Assembly: GCA_039809495.1 (NCBI GenBank)
Contig: JBDHVC010000019.1
Coordinates: forward strand, 1 to 64,000
Reading direction: 5' to 3'
Length of the DNA: 64,000 nucleotides
DNA from: JAFLCL01 sp039809495
GTDB taxonomy: Bacteria > Myxococcota_A > Polyangia > Polyangiales > Sandaracinaceae
The position numbers were made by a program, and so were the translations under genes. The first letter of the stretch is position 1; the number at the start of each line of letters is the position of its first letter. Of this stretch, positions 1 to 11,017 are shown piece after piece. The notes below the pieces were generated by a model. That model searched no databases. It had not been told where the DNA came from and saw only the letters and a list, made by a program, of their open reading frames with translations.

Positions 1-1140
<1,140 letters not shown>

Positions 1141-1193
1141 GTTCTCTCTCTTCCTTGTCGAATCGGGGAATGGGTCAACGACGCGAGCGCGAT

Positions 1194-1484
1194 TCAGCCC
1201 TCGACGACGCCGAGGATCTCCTCCTCGCGGAGGATGAGGTGATCTTCGCCGTCGATCTTCACCTCGGTGCCGGCGTACTTGCCGAAGAGCACGCGATCGC
1301 CCGCCTTCACCGCGAGCGCTCGCACCTTGCCGTCCTCGAGCACCTTGCCGTGGCCGACCGCGACGACCTTGCCCTCGATCGGCTTCTCCTTCGCCGTGTC
1401 GGGGATGATGATCCCGCCCTTGGTCTTCTCTTCTTCCTTGACGCGCTGGATGAGCACGCGGTCGTGGAGCGGACGAATCGTCAT
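1194..1484 (-). CDS. groS: Co-chaperonin GroES (Hsp10)
   Basis: This 96-residue protein has the length of the GroES family and caps the GroEL cavity as a heptameric lid. It begins MTIRPLHDRVLIQR and carries the mobile loop that docks on GroEL, with GGIIIPD at about 23-29. The end contains the conserved LILREEEILGV. It is the first gene of the groES-groEL operon on the minus strand. The upstream region holds two inverted repeats of the CIRCE type, so HrcA repression is expected, although no hrcA gene lies in this window. Confidence 0.98.
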   Translation of the reverse strand: MTIRPLHDRVLIQRVKEEEKTKGGIIIPDTAKEKPIEGKVVAVGHGKVLEDGKVRALAVKAGDRVLFGKYAGTEVKIDGEDHLILREEEILGVVEG

Positions 1485-1545
1485 GGTCTTCTCTCCTCGG
1501 TTCCTGAGTCGGATGGGCCTCTCGGCCGGTCATCGGGGTCGTTCG

Positions 1546-1572
1546 CTAGCACTCGACGACGCCGAGCGCTAA
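1546..1572. promoter_or_regulatory. CIRCE operator, groES-proximal (HrcA site)
   Basis: The plus strand reads CTAGCACTC, nine spacer bases, then GAGCGCTAA. The CIRCE consensus is TTAGCACTC-N9-GAGTGCTAA, so each 9-base arm has a single mismatch and the spacer length is exact. It sits 62 bp upstream of the groES start. HrcA binding is inferred from the established CIRCE/HrcA system. Confidence 0.9.
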
Positions 1573-1648
1573 CGCGGGCGGGACCCTAAGACCCACCGCT
1601 CGCGACGCAAACGGCCACCCGCCCATCTTGTGAGGGAGGTCATGGGCG

Positions 1649-1675
1649 CGAGCACTCCCCGCTGCCGAGTGCCAA
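1649..1675. promoter_or_regulatory. Second CIRCE operator, groES-distal
   Basis: The plus strand reads CGAGCACTC, nine spacer bases, then GAGTGCCAA. Compared with TTAGCACTC-N9-GAGTGCTAA the inner seven bases of the left arm and the first six of the right arm are exact, and the spacer is nine. It lies 103 bp from the first CIRCE, centre to centre, and 105 bp before the divergent gene at 1780. It could act on groES, on the divergent gene, or cooperatively with the first site. Confidence 0.75.
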
Positions 1676-1779
1676 CGGCAACTGTCCGAAAACACCGATG
1701 AATTTGGCCGTCGCCGGGAACCGTTGCACGCTCTCGGAGGAGCCCGCCGCGGCGGTGAGGCTCGCGTGGAGGAGGCGGT

Positions 1780-2370
1780 ATGAGCATCGAGATGGTCGGC
1801 GACGTCGCGGGGTGGTTCCGCGAGCGGCTGGTGTCCTGCCTCTCCGCTCGCCAGATCCGCGTGGCCGAGGAGACCGAATTCTACCTCGTCGAGCTGCTCG
1901 CCTCGGCGGCGCGGCGCGGGGCCGAGGGGCGCGGCGTCGGGGCGCGACCCTTGGCGCTCGCCCTCGCCGAGGCGAACGAGGCGGAGGGAGACGCGCGCCT
2001 CGAGCGCTACCGCGCGCTCGGAGACGAGGCGCTCTACGTCGGGGGGTTCTTCGTCGAGCACCTCGACCGGCGGGGGCTGAGCGAGGACTACGTCCATCGC
2101 ATCGGCTCGGGCGCCTACCGCGTCGCTGGCCGCCTAGCGGAGCGGTCGGTGGCGGAGTCGGCGCGGGCCGTGGTCTACGAGGAGCTCGCGGCTCGCTTCG
2201 AGCGCCTCGCGCGCGTCTTCGACGACGTGCGCGAGAGCACGGCGCTGCGGACGCCGCAGGACATCGTGCGCCTCTACGACAAGTGGCGACGGACGGGCTC
2301 GGCGCGGCTCGCCGAGCGGCTCTTCGCCGAGGGCGTCTTCCCCGGGCGAGCGAGCTCGACGCTCCACTGA
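1780..2370 (+). CDS. Conserved-looking helical protein of unknown function
   Basis: I do not recognise the family of this 196-residue protein. It has no signal peptide, no membrane segment and no cysteine pattern. Most of it is predicted amphipathic helix, rich in Ala, Arg, Glu and Leu, with regularly spaced acidic and basic residues (for example EANEAEGDARLERYRALGDE near 68-87). Coding is supported by strong third-position GC bias and by GGAGG six bases before the ATG. It is divergent from groES and shares the upstream region holding two CIRCE elements, so heat-shock co-regulation is possible but unproven. The following gene is tRNA-Cys. Confidence 0.75.
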   Translation: MSIEMVGDVAGWFRERLVSCLSARQIRVAEETEFYLVELLASAARRGAEGRGVGARPLALALAEANEAEGDARLERYRALGDEALYVGGFFVEHLDRRGLSEDYVHRIGSGAYRVAGRLAERSVAESARAVVYEELAARFERLARVFDDVRESTALRTPQDIVRLYDKWRRTGSARLAERLFAEGVFPGRASSTLH

Positions 2371-2441
2371 CGCGCACCTCGGCGCGCGCAGCGCCGCCTC
2401 GCGCGCGTCGAGATCCGCGCGCTCGGGCGTGCGCCTCGAGG

Positions 2442-2470
2442 TGGACAACACGCGAGCCGCTTGCTACGAG
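2442..2470 (+). promoter_or_regulatory. Candidate sigma70-type promoter of tRNA-Cys
   Basis: TGGACA at 2442-2447 (five of six to TTGACA) is separated by 17 bases from TACGAG at 2465-2470. Transcription would begin near 2477, about five bases before the mature tRNA 5' end at 2482. The -10 is weak, but spacing and placement fit a tRNA promoter. Confidence 0.45.
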
Positions 2471-2481
2471 TCGCGTCCTTC

Positions 2482-2553
2482 GGCGCCGTAGCCAAGTGGA
2501 TAGGCAAAGGTTTGCAAAACCTTCATACACCGGTTCGAATCCGGTCGGCGCCT
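2482..2553 (+). tRNA. tRNA-Cys (anticodon GCA)
   Basis: The full cloverleaf can be drawn. The acceptor arms GGCGCCG (2482-2488) and CGGCGCC (2546-2552) pair perfectly. The anticodon stem AAGGT/ACCTT encloses the loop TTGCAAA with anticodon GCA at 2514-2516, which reads UGC/UGU. The T arm is CCGG-TTCGAAT-CCGG with flanking bases. The discriminator base is T (U73), the identity element typical of tRNA-Cys. The CCA end is not encoded. Confidence 0.97.
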
Positions 2554-2568
2554 TCAGCGTGAGCCCTG

Positions 2569-2595
2569 CGCCCCCCGCCGTCAGGGGGAGGGGCG
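2569..2595. terminator. Possible GC-rich hairpin between tRNA-Cys and the convergent lipoprotein gene
   Basis: CGCCCC at 2569-2574 can pair with GGGGCG at 2590-2595, extended by further C-G pairs with a bulge. It lies 16 bp after the tRNA and overlaps the stop of the convergent gene. There is no T-tract, so termination activity is uncertain. Confidence 0.3.
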
Positions 2596-3258
2596 GCGAG
2601 CGACGCAGCGGCCGAGGACGCAGCGCTCGAGCGCGGTGCAGCGGACGTCGCAGTCGCCACAGTGATCGTCGTCTCGCGTCGTGTCCACGCACGAGGCGAC
2701 GTCGAAGCGGTCGAGGCAGCAGCGATCCTCGGGGGTGCCCGCGCAGCGGGAGCCGTCCGTGCCGCACTGACACTGGCCCGCCTCGCATCGGTTCGCGCGC
2801 ATCGCGTCGCAGACCCGGCCGCAGCCGCCGCAGTCGTCGAAGTCGCGGCCGACGTTCGCGCACCGCTCGGCGCGGCCGTCGGGCGCGGGCGGGCAGCAGA
2901 GCGAGGTGTCCTCGCCGGTGCAGCCGATGGCGAACGCGCCGCAGCTACACTGCATCGCGACGCAGCGATCGCCCCGCCGGAGCGCGCGGCAGTCGAAGCC
3001 GCAGAGGCCGCAATTCGCGACGTCGGACGAGACGTCGACGCAGCGCGGCGCCCCCTCGGCGCTCGCGCAGCAGCGCTCGCGCGTCGAGCTGCAGGTCGGA
3101 TCGCAGGCGAGGGCGTCGCGCTCGTGCGCGTCGCTCGTCGCGGGCCGCGCGTCGAGCGAGCCGTCGCGCGTCGCCTCGCCCGGGGGGCAGCCGAGCGTGC
3201 TCGCCGCGAGGAGCGCGAGGCCCACGATCGAGCGGAGGCGAGGGTGGGGGCTCGTCAC
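2581..3258 (-). CDS. Secreted Cys-rich protein, probable lipoprotein
   Basis: The 225-residue product starts at a GTG with an n-region and hydrophobic core ending in ASTLGC, a relaxed lipobox with the acylatable Cys at 24. The mature part holds about 30 cysteines in repeated modules of the form D-x-x-N/H-C-G-x-C-x-x-x-C, for example NCGLCGFDC, DCGGCGRVC and HCGDCDVRC. Such modules recur in myxobacterial surface proteins of unknown role and are probably disulfide-stabilised, so the protein should be outside the inner membrane. It follows truB by 11 bp on the same strand and may be the last, loosely attached gene of that operon. Function is unknown; EGF-like or metal-binding roles are possible but not shown. 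Confidence 0.75.
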   Translation of the reverse strand: MTSPHPRLRSIVGLALLAASTLGCPPGEATRDGSLDARPATSDAHERDALACDPTCSSTRERCCASAEGAPRCVDVSSDVANCGLCGFDCRALRRGDRCVAMQCSCGAFAIGCTGEDTSLCCPPAPDGRAERCANVGRDFDDCGGCGRVCDAMRANRCEAGQCQCGTDGSRCAGTPEDRCCLDRFDVASCVDTTRDDDHCGDCDVRCTALERCVLGRCVARRPSP

Positions 3259-3269
3259 GAGGCTAGAAC

Positions 3270-4217
3270 CTACGCCGGCCGGAAGCCGCGCACCACACGG
3301 AGCGCGTCGCCCGAGCGGCGCGCGATCGCCACGAGCCGCCCCGCGCGAGCGAGCGCACAGAGCGCGCCCTCCTCGAGCTGCTCGAGGCCGAGCGCGCGCA
3401 CGGGCTTACCGTGTCGAGCGTCACGCTCGAGCGCCGCGTCGAGCTCGATCCGCGGCAGCCCCGAGAGGGCGTCGAGGAGGCCGAGCCGCCGCGCGGCCGC
3501 CTCTCGGGCGAGCTGCGCGCGTCGCGCCTCGTCGCTCCCCGCCTCGCGCAAGAGCGAGCCGTCGAGCGCGCGATCGAGCGTGAAGACGCCGCTCCGCGTG
3601 CGGCGCAGCGCGCCGAGGTGACCCACGGTCCCGAGGGCTCGCGCCAGATCCCGGGCGAAGGAGCGCACGTAGTAGCCCTTGCCGACCCAGAGGTGGACGT
3701 CGATGCGGCCGGGCTCGAGGTGGCGGAGGGTGATGGCGTGCGCCTCGACGCGGCGCGCGGGCGCCTCGATCGCCTCGCCGCGTCGAGCCCGCGCGTGGAG
3801 CGTGACGCCGCCGCGCTTGAGCGCGGAGAAGACGGGCGCGATCTGCTCGGTCACGCCGACGAAGCGCGCGAGCGCCGCCGTGACCGTGTCGGCCGCGAGG
3901 TGCGGGATCGCGGCCCGGGCGACCTCGACGCCTTCCGCGTCGAGCGTGTCCGTCTCGGCGCCGAGGGTGATCGAGGCGTCGTACTCCTTGTCGTCGAGGC
4001 TCAGGTGCGGGACGAGCTTCGTCCCCTCGCCGACGGCGAGCACGAGGACGCCGCTCGCGAGCGGATCGAGCGTCCCCGCGTGGCCCACCTCCCTCGTCCG
4101 GAAGGCGCGTCGCGCCCATCGGACGACGTCGTGCGAGCTCGGCCCGACGGGCTTGTCGACCGCCACGACGAACGAGCGCTCCGCGTCGTCGTCGCGCGGC
4201 TCGAGGGGCTCATCCAT
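3270..4217 (-). CDS. truB: tRNA pseudouridine(55) synthase TruB
   Basis: TruB converts U55 in the T-loop of tRNAs to pseudouridine. The 315-residue product has the family length and the signature VDKPVGPSSHD followed by the catalytic loop GHAGTLDPLASGVL, in which D51 is the nucleophile. Further motifs GYYVRSFARDLA and LRRTRSGVF are also typical. The C-terminal PUA-like part ends at GFRPA. The ATG overlaps the stop of the upstream nrnA-like gene by 8 bp, which supports translational coupling. Placement after rbfA and the DHH gene is the classic order of the nusA-infB operon. Confidence 0.97.
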   Translation of the reverse strand: MDEPLEPRDDDAERSFVVAVDKPVGPSSHDVVRWARRAFRTREVGHAGTLDPLASGVLVLAVGEGTKLVPHLSLDDKEYDASITLGAETDTLDAEGVEVARAAIPHLAADTVTAALARFVGVTEQIAPVFSALKRGGVTLHARARRGEAIEAPARRVEAHAITLRHLEPGRIDVHLWVGKGYYVRSFARDLARALGTVGHLGALRRTRSGVFTLDRALDGSLLREAGSDEARRAQLAREAAARRLGLLDALSGLPRIELDAALERDARHGKPVRALGLEQLEEGALCALARAGRLVAIARRSGDALRVVRGFRPA

Positions 4218-5190
4218 CGAGGCGCGCCGTGATCACCGCCAGCACCCGCTCGCGCGCCTCGGCCATCGAGCCCGAGAGGGACGCGCCGGCGGCCACCCGG
4301 TGGCCACCGCCGCCGAGATCGACGGCGATGCGAGCGACGTCTGCGTCGCCATCGGAGCGGAGCGAGAGCTTCACCTCCGGGCGGTCCGCCTGGCTCGTGT
4401 GCGGGCTCCAGAGCAGCGCGGCGATCTTCACGCCGTCGAGCATGCGTCCGTAGTTGACCATGCCCTCGATCATCTCGTCGGTCGCGCCGGTCGCGTCGAA
4501 CACCGAGCGCGGCACGCAGACGAGCGCGACGCGGCCGTCGTGGGTCACCTCCATCGCGCGCAGCACCTCGCCGAGCAGCGCCATTCGCTCGCGGGACCAG
4601 CGCTCGAAGAGGTGAGAGGCGACCTGCCAGGTGCTCACGCCGAGATCGAGCAGGTCGGCGCCGAGCCGGAGCGTGCGCCCCGTCGTCCCCAGATAGCGAA
4701 AGCAGCCCGTGTCGGCGGCGATGGCGGCGTAGATCGGCTGGGCGGCGACGCGTGGCAGCGTCGTGCCGTCACCCCCGAGATCGCTCCAGAGCCGGAGGAC
4801 GACCTCGCCGGTCGCGCACGCGTCGATCTCGCGGACCGCGACGTCTCCGAAGCCGTCGTTCGCGGCGTGGTGGTCGACGACCACGATCGGGCCAGTCCGG
4901 GCGGAATCAGGGAGCGCTGGCGCGAGCGCGCGGGCCGCGGTGTCCATGATGAAGGTGGCGTCGAAGCGGCCCTCGGGCAGGGTGGCGACGACCGACGCGG
5001 CGCCCTCGAGGAATTCGAGGTTCGGTGGGACGCCACCCTCGCTGTAGACGACGGCCTCCTTGCCGAGGGCGCGCAGGATGGCCGCGAGGCCGAGCGCAGA
5101 GCCGAGGGCGTCGGCGTCTGGGCGGACGTGGCACGTCACGACGAACCGCCGCCCGCCGCGGATGATCTCGATGGCTCGCTCACGGCTCAT
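4210..5190 (-). CDS. nrnA: DHH/DHHA1 phosphoesterase, NrnA-like (nanoRNase / pAp phosphatase)
   Basis: This family of Mn-dependent phosphoesterases degrades nanoRNAs and dephosphorylates 3'-phosphoadenosine 5'-phosphate. The 326-residue product carries the DHH domain with HVRPDADALGSALG at 21-34 and the name-giving VDHH at 105-108. The C-terminal DHHA1 domain ends with GGGGHRVAAGASLSG. I chose the ATG at 5190 because GGAGG lies five bases before it; a GTG two codons upstream overlaps that site. The gene lies between rbfA and truB, which is its usual place in many bacteria. Exact substrate among pAp, oligoribonucleotides and cyclic dinucleotides cannot be read from sequence. Confidence 0.9.
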   Translation of the reverse strand: MSRERAIEIIRGGRRFVVTCHVRPDADALGSALGLAAILRALGKEAVVYSEGGVPPNLEFLEGAASVVATLPEGRFDATFIMDTAARALAPALPDSARTGPIVVVDHHAANDGFGDVAVREIDACATGEVVLRLWSDLGGDGTTLPRVAAQPIYAAIAADTGCFRYLGTTGRTLRLGADLLDLGVSTWQVASHLFERWSRERMALLGEVLRAMEVTHDGRVALVCVPRSVFDATGATDEMIEGMVNYGRMLDGVKIAALLWSPHTSQADRPEVKLSLRSDGDADVARIAVDLGGGGHRVAAGASLSGSMAEARERVLAVITARLDG

Positions 5191-5680
5191 CGCCACCTCC
5201 CTCTTCGTGTCCCTCCGCCTCCCGTGAGGCGCTCTCGCTGGCTCGCGCCTCGGCGATCTCCGCGAGGACGGCGTCGACCCGCGCGCCGCGATCGGCCGCG
5301 TCGTCCCAGGCGAAGCGCAGCTCCGGCACGCCGCGCATGGCGCCCGATCCGCTCGAGACGCGGCCCGCGAGCGCGTGCCTCACGTGCCCACGCGCGCGCT
5401 CGAACGCCGAGACGAGCGCGCGCCGTCGAGCGACGTCCGCCTCGTCGATGGAGCGCAGGTACACGCGCGCGAGGGAGAGATCGCGCGTGACGACCACGGC
5501 CGTGACGATCGCGCCGCGCGCCGCGGGCTCGCGGATCTCGTCGCGGAGGATCATGTCGGAGAGCGCGGCGCGGATGCGCTCGCCCACCCGCGCGAGGCGA
5601 TCGGGACCGCTCGCGGCGCGTGACGTCGGCGCGGCGCGACCTCCCGCCCGTGAGCGCGATGGGCGCTTCGGCGCGCTCAT
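5180..5680 (-). CDS. rbfA: Ribosome-binding factor A
   Basis: RbfA assists late maturation of the 30S subunit, acting near helix 1 of 16S rRNA. The 166-residue product has a basic, low-complexity N-terminal tail of about 25 residues, then the KH-like core beginning DRLARVGERIRAALSDMILR. The conserved VVVTRDLSLARVYL and the C-terminal PELRFAWDD also match the family. The ATG at 5680 overlaps the DUF503 stop as ATGA, which is preferred over an in-frame start 16 codons upstream. The acidic tail ending EEGGGDEP is an extension beyond the core. Confidence 0.95.
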   Translation of the reverse strand: MSAPKRPSRSRAGGRAAPTSRAASGPDRLARVGERIRAALSDMILRDEIREPAARGAIVTAVVVTRDLSLARVYLRSIDEADVARRRALVSAFERARGHVRHALAGRVSSGSGAMRGVPELRFAWDDAADRGARVDAVLAEIAEARASESASREAEGHEEGGGDEP

Positions 5681-6051
5681 CGCGGCCCCTCGTCGTCCCA
5701 CGGATCGCGTCGCGATCCAGGGCCCCACGCGTCGACCCTCGCGGGCGCGTCGAAGTCGTGCTCACCCATGTGGACGACGCTCGCGCGACGCTCCACCAAG
5801 AGGGCGTTCGCGCTCTCGGCCATCGCGTGGGTGATGGTGTCGAGCATGGAGGTGGCGTGACGAGCGTCGTTCGAGACGACCGCGATCCCGAGGACCGCGC
5901 GCTGATGGACGTCGAGCGCGTCGACCTCCGCGACCGCGGCGTGGAACCGCGAGCGCGAGCGATCGATCAGCCGCCTCACGACCGAGCGCTTGTCCTTGAG
6001 GGACGAAGCGCTCGGGATTCGAAAGACCAGTCGTGCCGTCCCGACCACCAT
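5677..6051 (-). CDS. DUF503 (YlxP-like) protein
   Basis: The 124-residue product matches the small DUF503 family found beside infB and rbfA in many bacteria. Typical features are the opening GTARLVFRIPSASSLKDKRSVVRRLIDR-type segment, in which SLKDKR at about 17-22 is the hallmark, and the later AVLGIAVVSNDARHA. The last 25 residues are a charged tail not typical of the core. Its role is not established; operon context implies ribosome or translation maturation. It lies 24 bp after infB and overlaps rbfA by 4 bp. Confidence 0.88.
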   Translation of the reverse strand: MVVGTARLVFRIPSASSLKDKRSVVRRLIDRSRSRFHAAVAEVDALDVHQRAVLGIAVVSNDARHATSMLDTITHAMAESANALLVERRASVVHMGEHDFDAPARVDAWGPGSRRDPWDDEGPR

Positions 6052-6075
6052 CGCGTGAGCTCGTGCGCTGCGAGC

Positions 6076-8694
6076 TCAGAGGCTCGCGGCGACCTCTTCG
6101 AGCTCGTAGCACTCGATGATGTCCCGCTCGTGGACGTCGTTGAAGCCGTCGAGGCCGACGCCGCACTCGAAGCCGTTCGAGACCTCGCGCACGTCGTCCT
6201 TGACGCGACGCAGGCTCGCGAGCCCACCCTCCCAGACCTGCACGGAGTCGCGCACGAGCCGGACCTTCGCGTTGCGCTTGAGCACGCCGTCGGTGACGTA
6301 GCAGCCAGCCACGGTGCCGATCTTCGGGATGTTGAAGACCTTGCGGACCTCCGCCTTGCCGAGCTCCTTCGCGCTGAACGTCGGAGCGAGCAGGCCGGCC
6401 ATCGCCTTCTTCACGTCGTCGACCGCGTCGTAGATGATGGCGTAGTTGCGGATCTCGACGCCCTCGCTCTTCGCGACGGCGGCCGCCTGCCCAGCCGGAC
6501 GGACGTTGAAGCCGACGATGATCGCCTTCGAGGCCGACGCGAGCATCACGTCGCTCTCCGTGATGCCGCCGACGCCGGTCCCGACGACGTGCACGCGGAC
6601 CTTCTCGGTCGAGAGCTCCGTGAGGGCCTTGACCAGCGCCTCGACCGAGCCCTGGACGTCGCTCTTGATGACGAGGTTGAGCTCCTGGATGTCGCCCGCG
6701 ACCATCATCTTCTGGAGGTCCTCGAGGCTGCGCTTGTTCGTCGTGCGGTCCTTCGCCGCGAGCTGCTTCTTCCGCGTCTCGACGATCTCGTGCGCGATGC
6801 GCTGGTCGGTGACGACGTTGAACGCGTCGCCCGCCGACGGCAGATCCGAGAGCCCCAGCACCTCGACGGGGGTCGCGGGCCCGGCGCTCTTCACGCGGCG
6901 CCCGCGATCGTCCGTGAGCGCGCGGATGCGGCCGAGCCCCATCCCGGCGAGCAGGAGGTCGCCCTGGTTGAGCGTGCCGCTCTGGACGAGGACGTTGGCG
7001 ACGACGCCGCGCCCCTTGTCGAGGTACGCCTCGAGCACGACACCCTTCGCGGGCCCGTCGGGGACCGCCGTGAGCTCCATGATCTCGGTCTGGAGCGCGA
7101 TGTTCTCGAGCAGCGCGTCGACGCCCTCGCCCGTGAGGGCGGAGACGTTGACGTAGAGCGTGTCTCCGCCCCACTCCTCGGGGTTGAGGCCGAGGCCGGC
7201 GAGCTCGTTGCGGATCTGCGACGGGCGCGCGCTCGGCTTGTCGATCTTGTTCACGGCGACGACGATCGGCACGTTCGCCGCGCGCGCGTGGTTGATCGCC
7301 TCGCGGGTCTGGGGCATCACGCCGTCGTCGGCCGCGACCACGAGGACGACCACGTCCGTCGCCTCCGCGCCGCGCGCGCGCATCGCCGTGAAGGCCTCGT
7401 GGCCGGGGGTGTCGAGGAAGACGACCGCGCCCTTGGGCGTGTCGACGCGGTACGCGCCGATGTGCTGGGTGATGCCGCCGACCTCGCCGCCCGCGACGTT
7501 GGCCTTGCGGATGCGATCGAGCAGCGACGTCTTGCCGTGGTCGACGTGGCCCATGACCGTGACGATCGGCGGCCGGGGCGTGGCCACCCCGTGCTCGCCG
7601 TGACCGATCGCCTCGTCGATGAGCTCGGCGTCCGTCTTCGCGACGTTCTCGACCTCGTACCCGAACTCGCTCGCGAGGATCTTGGCCGTGTCCGAGTCGA
7701 GCGACGAGTTGATGTTCACGCGCCCGACGCCGAGCGTCATGAGCTTCATGAGCAGCTCGGTGGCCTTGAGGCTCATGCGCTGCGCGAGCTGCTGGACGGT
7801 GATGTTCTCCTCGATTCGGATGACGCGCTTCTGCGCGCTCGGGGTCGTCAGGATCGGCTTGGCGCCGGTCCGGGGCGCCTGGTTGGGCCCGGGGCGTCCG
7901 CCGTGCCGGCCCATGCGACCCGCGGCGCCCGCGCGCGCGGTCGATCCCGGGCGCCCGCCCGCGATCGGCGTGACCTGAACGCGACGGCCGGGCGCGGACG
8001 GCGCGTAGGAGGGGCGCTGGAGCTGCTGGGCCTGCGAGACGATCCGCTCGCGGGTGGCCTGCGAGGGAGGCGCCGCCGACGGCGCCGAGAGGTTCCCTCG
8101 CGAGACGACGCCCGGCGGCAGGTTCGCGTGCGCGAAGCGCTCGGACGCGGGCGCGGGGTGGGAGCGCCGGACGGGCGGGGGCGTCGGAGACGGAGGCGGC
8201 GCCGAGGCGGCGTCGGAGGGGGCCCGCTCCGACGGCTCGGCTCGCGCTGGCTCGCGCGCGATCGGGGCCTCGACCGGCTCGCTCGCGGGCGGGGGAGCCT
8301 CGACGACGCGCTCGGCGGCGCTCGCGATCGGCTCCTCGACGGCGCGCGGAGGCTCGGGCTCGGCGGGCGGCGGTGGCGGCGGCGGGATGACCTCGGCGCG
8401 CGTCTCGATGGGCGCGGGGGCGAGCTCGTCCTCTCGAGCGGGGGCGACCGCGCCCTCGTCCCGCGCAGGCTGAGCCAGCGTGCGTCGGCGCACGACGCCA
8501 GCGCGGAGCTTGGTCTCGACCGTGCTCTCGGCCTTGTCCTTCTCGATCGCGCGCTTGAGCCGCTCGACTTCCGTCGGGTCGAGCGCGCTCATGTGGTTTC
8601 GAACCTGGATCCCGAGCGTCGCGAGCCGCTTCATCAGCTCGACGTTCTCGAGCGAAAGCTCGCGCGCGACCTCGTACACCCGGACCTTGCTCAT
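6076..8694 (-). CDS. infB: Translation initiation factor IF-2
   Basis: IF-2 is the GTPase that places initiator fMet-tRNA on the 30S subunit and promotes subunit joining. The 872-residue product has an IF2_N domain at 1-54, a Pro/Ala/Glu-rich linker at about 75-280, and a second IF2_N segment at about 292-352. The G domain carries GHVDHGKT at 382-389, DTPGH at 428-432 and NKID at 482-485, followed by the two beta-barrels and the C-terminal C2 domain. The first ATG forms an ATGA overlap with the ylxRQ stop. Length is typical for proteins with the disordered linker. Confidence 0.98.
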   Translation of the reverse strand: MSKVRVYEVARELSLENVELMKRLATLGIQVRNHMSALDPTEVERLKRAIEKDKAESTVETKLRAGVVRRRTLAQPARDEGAVAPAREDELAPAPIETRAEVIPPPPPPPAEPEPPRAVEEPIASAAERVVEAPPPASEPVEAPIAREPARAEPSERAPSDAASAPPPSPTPPPVRRSHPAPASERFAHANLPPGVVSRGNLSAPSAAPPSQATRERIVSQAQQLQRPSYAPSAPGRRVQVTPIAGGRPGSTARAGAAGRMGRHGGRPGPNQAPRTGAKPILTTPSAQKRVIRIEENITVQQLAQRMSLKATELLMKLMTLGVGRVNINSSLDSDTAKILASEFGYEVENVAKTDAELIDEAIGHGEHGVATPRPPIVTVMGHVDHGKTSLLDRIRKANVAGGEVGGITQHIGAYRVDTPKGAVVFLDTPGHEAFTAMRARGAEATDVVVLVVAADDGVMPQTREAINHARAANVPIVVAVNKIDKPSARPSQIRNELAGLGLNPEEWGGDTLYVNVSALTGEGVDALLENIALQTEIMELTAVPDGPAKGVVLEAYLDKGRGVVANVLVQSGTLNQGDLLLAGMGLGRIRALTDDRGRRVKSAGPATPVEVLGLSDLPSAGDAFNVVTDQRIAHEIVETRKKQLAAKDRTTNKRSLEDLQKMMVAGDIQELNLVIKSDVQGSVEALVKALTELSTEKVRVHVVGTGVGGITESDVMLASASKAIIVGFNVRPAGQAAAVAKSEGVEIRNYAIIYDAVDDVKKAMAGLLAPTFSAKELGKAEVRKVFNIPKIGTVAGCYVTDGVLKRNAKVRLVRDSVQVWEGGLASLRRVKDDVREVSNGFECGVGLDGFNDVHERDIIECYELEEVAASL

Positions 8695-9311
8695 TCCGCC
8701 TCCGACAAGCCGAGCAGCCGCTCTCCGCTCTCGACCAGCTCTTGTGCGATCCCGCTCTCCAGGATCCCGATCACCGCGACCTCTTCGCGACCGAAGAGCC
8801 TACCTAGCCCGGCCTTCGTCGAGAAGATCAACACTCTGCGCCCGAGGCGCTCCGCCGCCGTCGAGAGCTCCTCTCGCCGCCCCGCGGCGTCGCCCGCGAG
8901 GACGAGGGCCTCGACGCTCCCACGCGCGAGCGCCTCGCGCGTCGCGTCCGTCCCCACGCTCGCGCCGCGCCGGCGCACCGCCGAGAGCAGGAGGCTCTCG
9001 ACGCGCTGCTCGAGGGCGCGGGCGATCGCGGCGACGAGCTCCGCGCCCGAGATCGTCACCTCGCGGCGGAGCGAGCGGGCGATCCCGCCACGCGCCGCGG
9101 CGAGCACGCACGCCCTGCGCGGATGCACCCAGACGCTCCGGCCCTCGCGACCGCGCGCGCGCCCGCTCACGTCGGGCGCGACGAACGGCGCGACGGGGCC
9201 GACGGCGAGGCGCACGAGCGCGCGCGGCGCCGTGGTGCCCCGACACCCGACGCACGTCCGCTCCGCTCGCTCCTTGGCCGCTTCCACCACCGCTTGCACC
9301 GTCGTCTCCAT
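8691..9311 (-). CDS. YlxR (DUF448)-L7Ae fusion protein
   Basis: This 206-residue protein joins two small RNA-binding families usually encoded side by side as ylxR and ylxQ between nusA and infB. The N-terminal YlxR part has the hallmark RTCVGCRG (18-25), then LVRLAVG and a downstream GRSVWVHPRRACVLAA segment. The C-terminal half from about residue 95 resembles the L7Ae/L30e fold, with ALVLAGDAAGRREE and a late IGILESGIA. YlxR has been reported as a nucleoid or RNase P-related regulator in other bacteria; the role here is inferred only. Gaps are 19 bp to nusA and a 4-bp overlap to infB. Confidence 0.9.
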   Translation of the reverse strand: METTVQAVVEAAKERAERTCVGCRGTTAPRALVRLAVGPVAPFVAPDVSGRARGREGRSVWVHPRRACVLAAARGGIARSLRREVTISGAELVAAIARALEQRVESLLLSAVRRRGASVGTDATREALARGSVEALVLAGDAAGRREELSTAAERLGRRVLIFSTKAGLGRLFGREEVAVIGILESGIAQELVESGERLLGLSEAE

Positions 9312-9330
9312 CTGGGGCGATCGCCTCGGC

Positions 9331-10956
<1,626 letters not shown>

Positions 10957-11017
10957 GGCTGACTCCTGACTGGCTTCTCTCGAACTATCCGCGCGCGACG
11001 AACGAACGCGCGCGACC

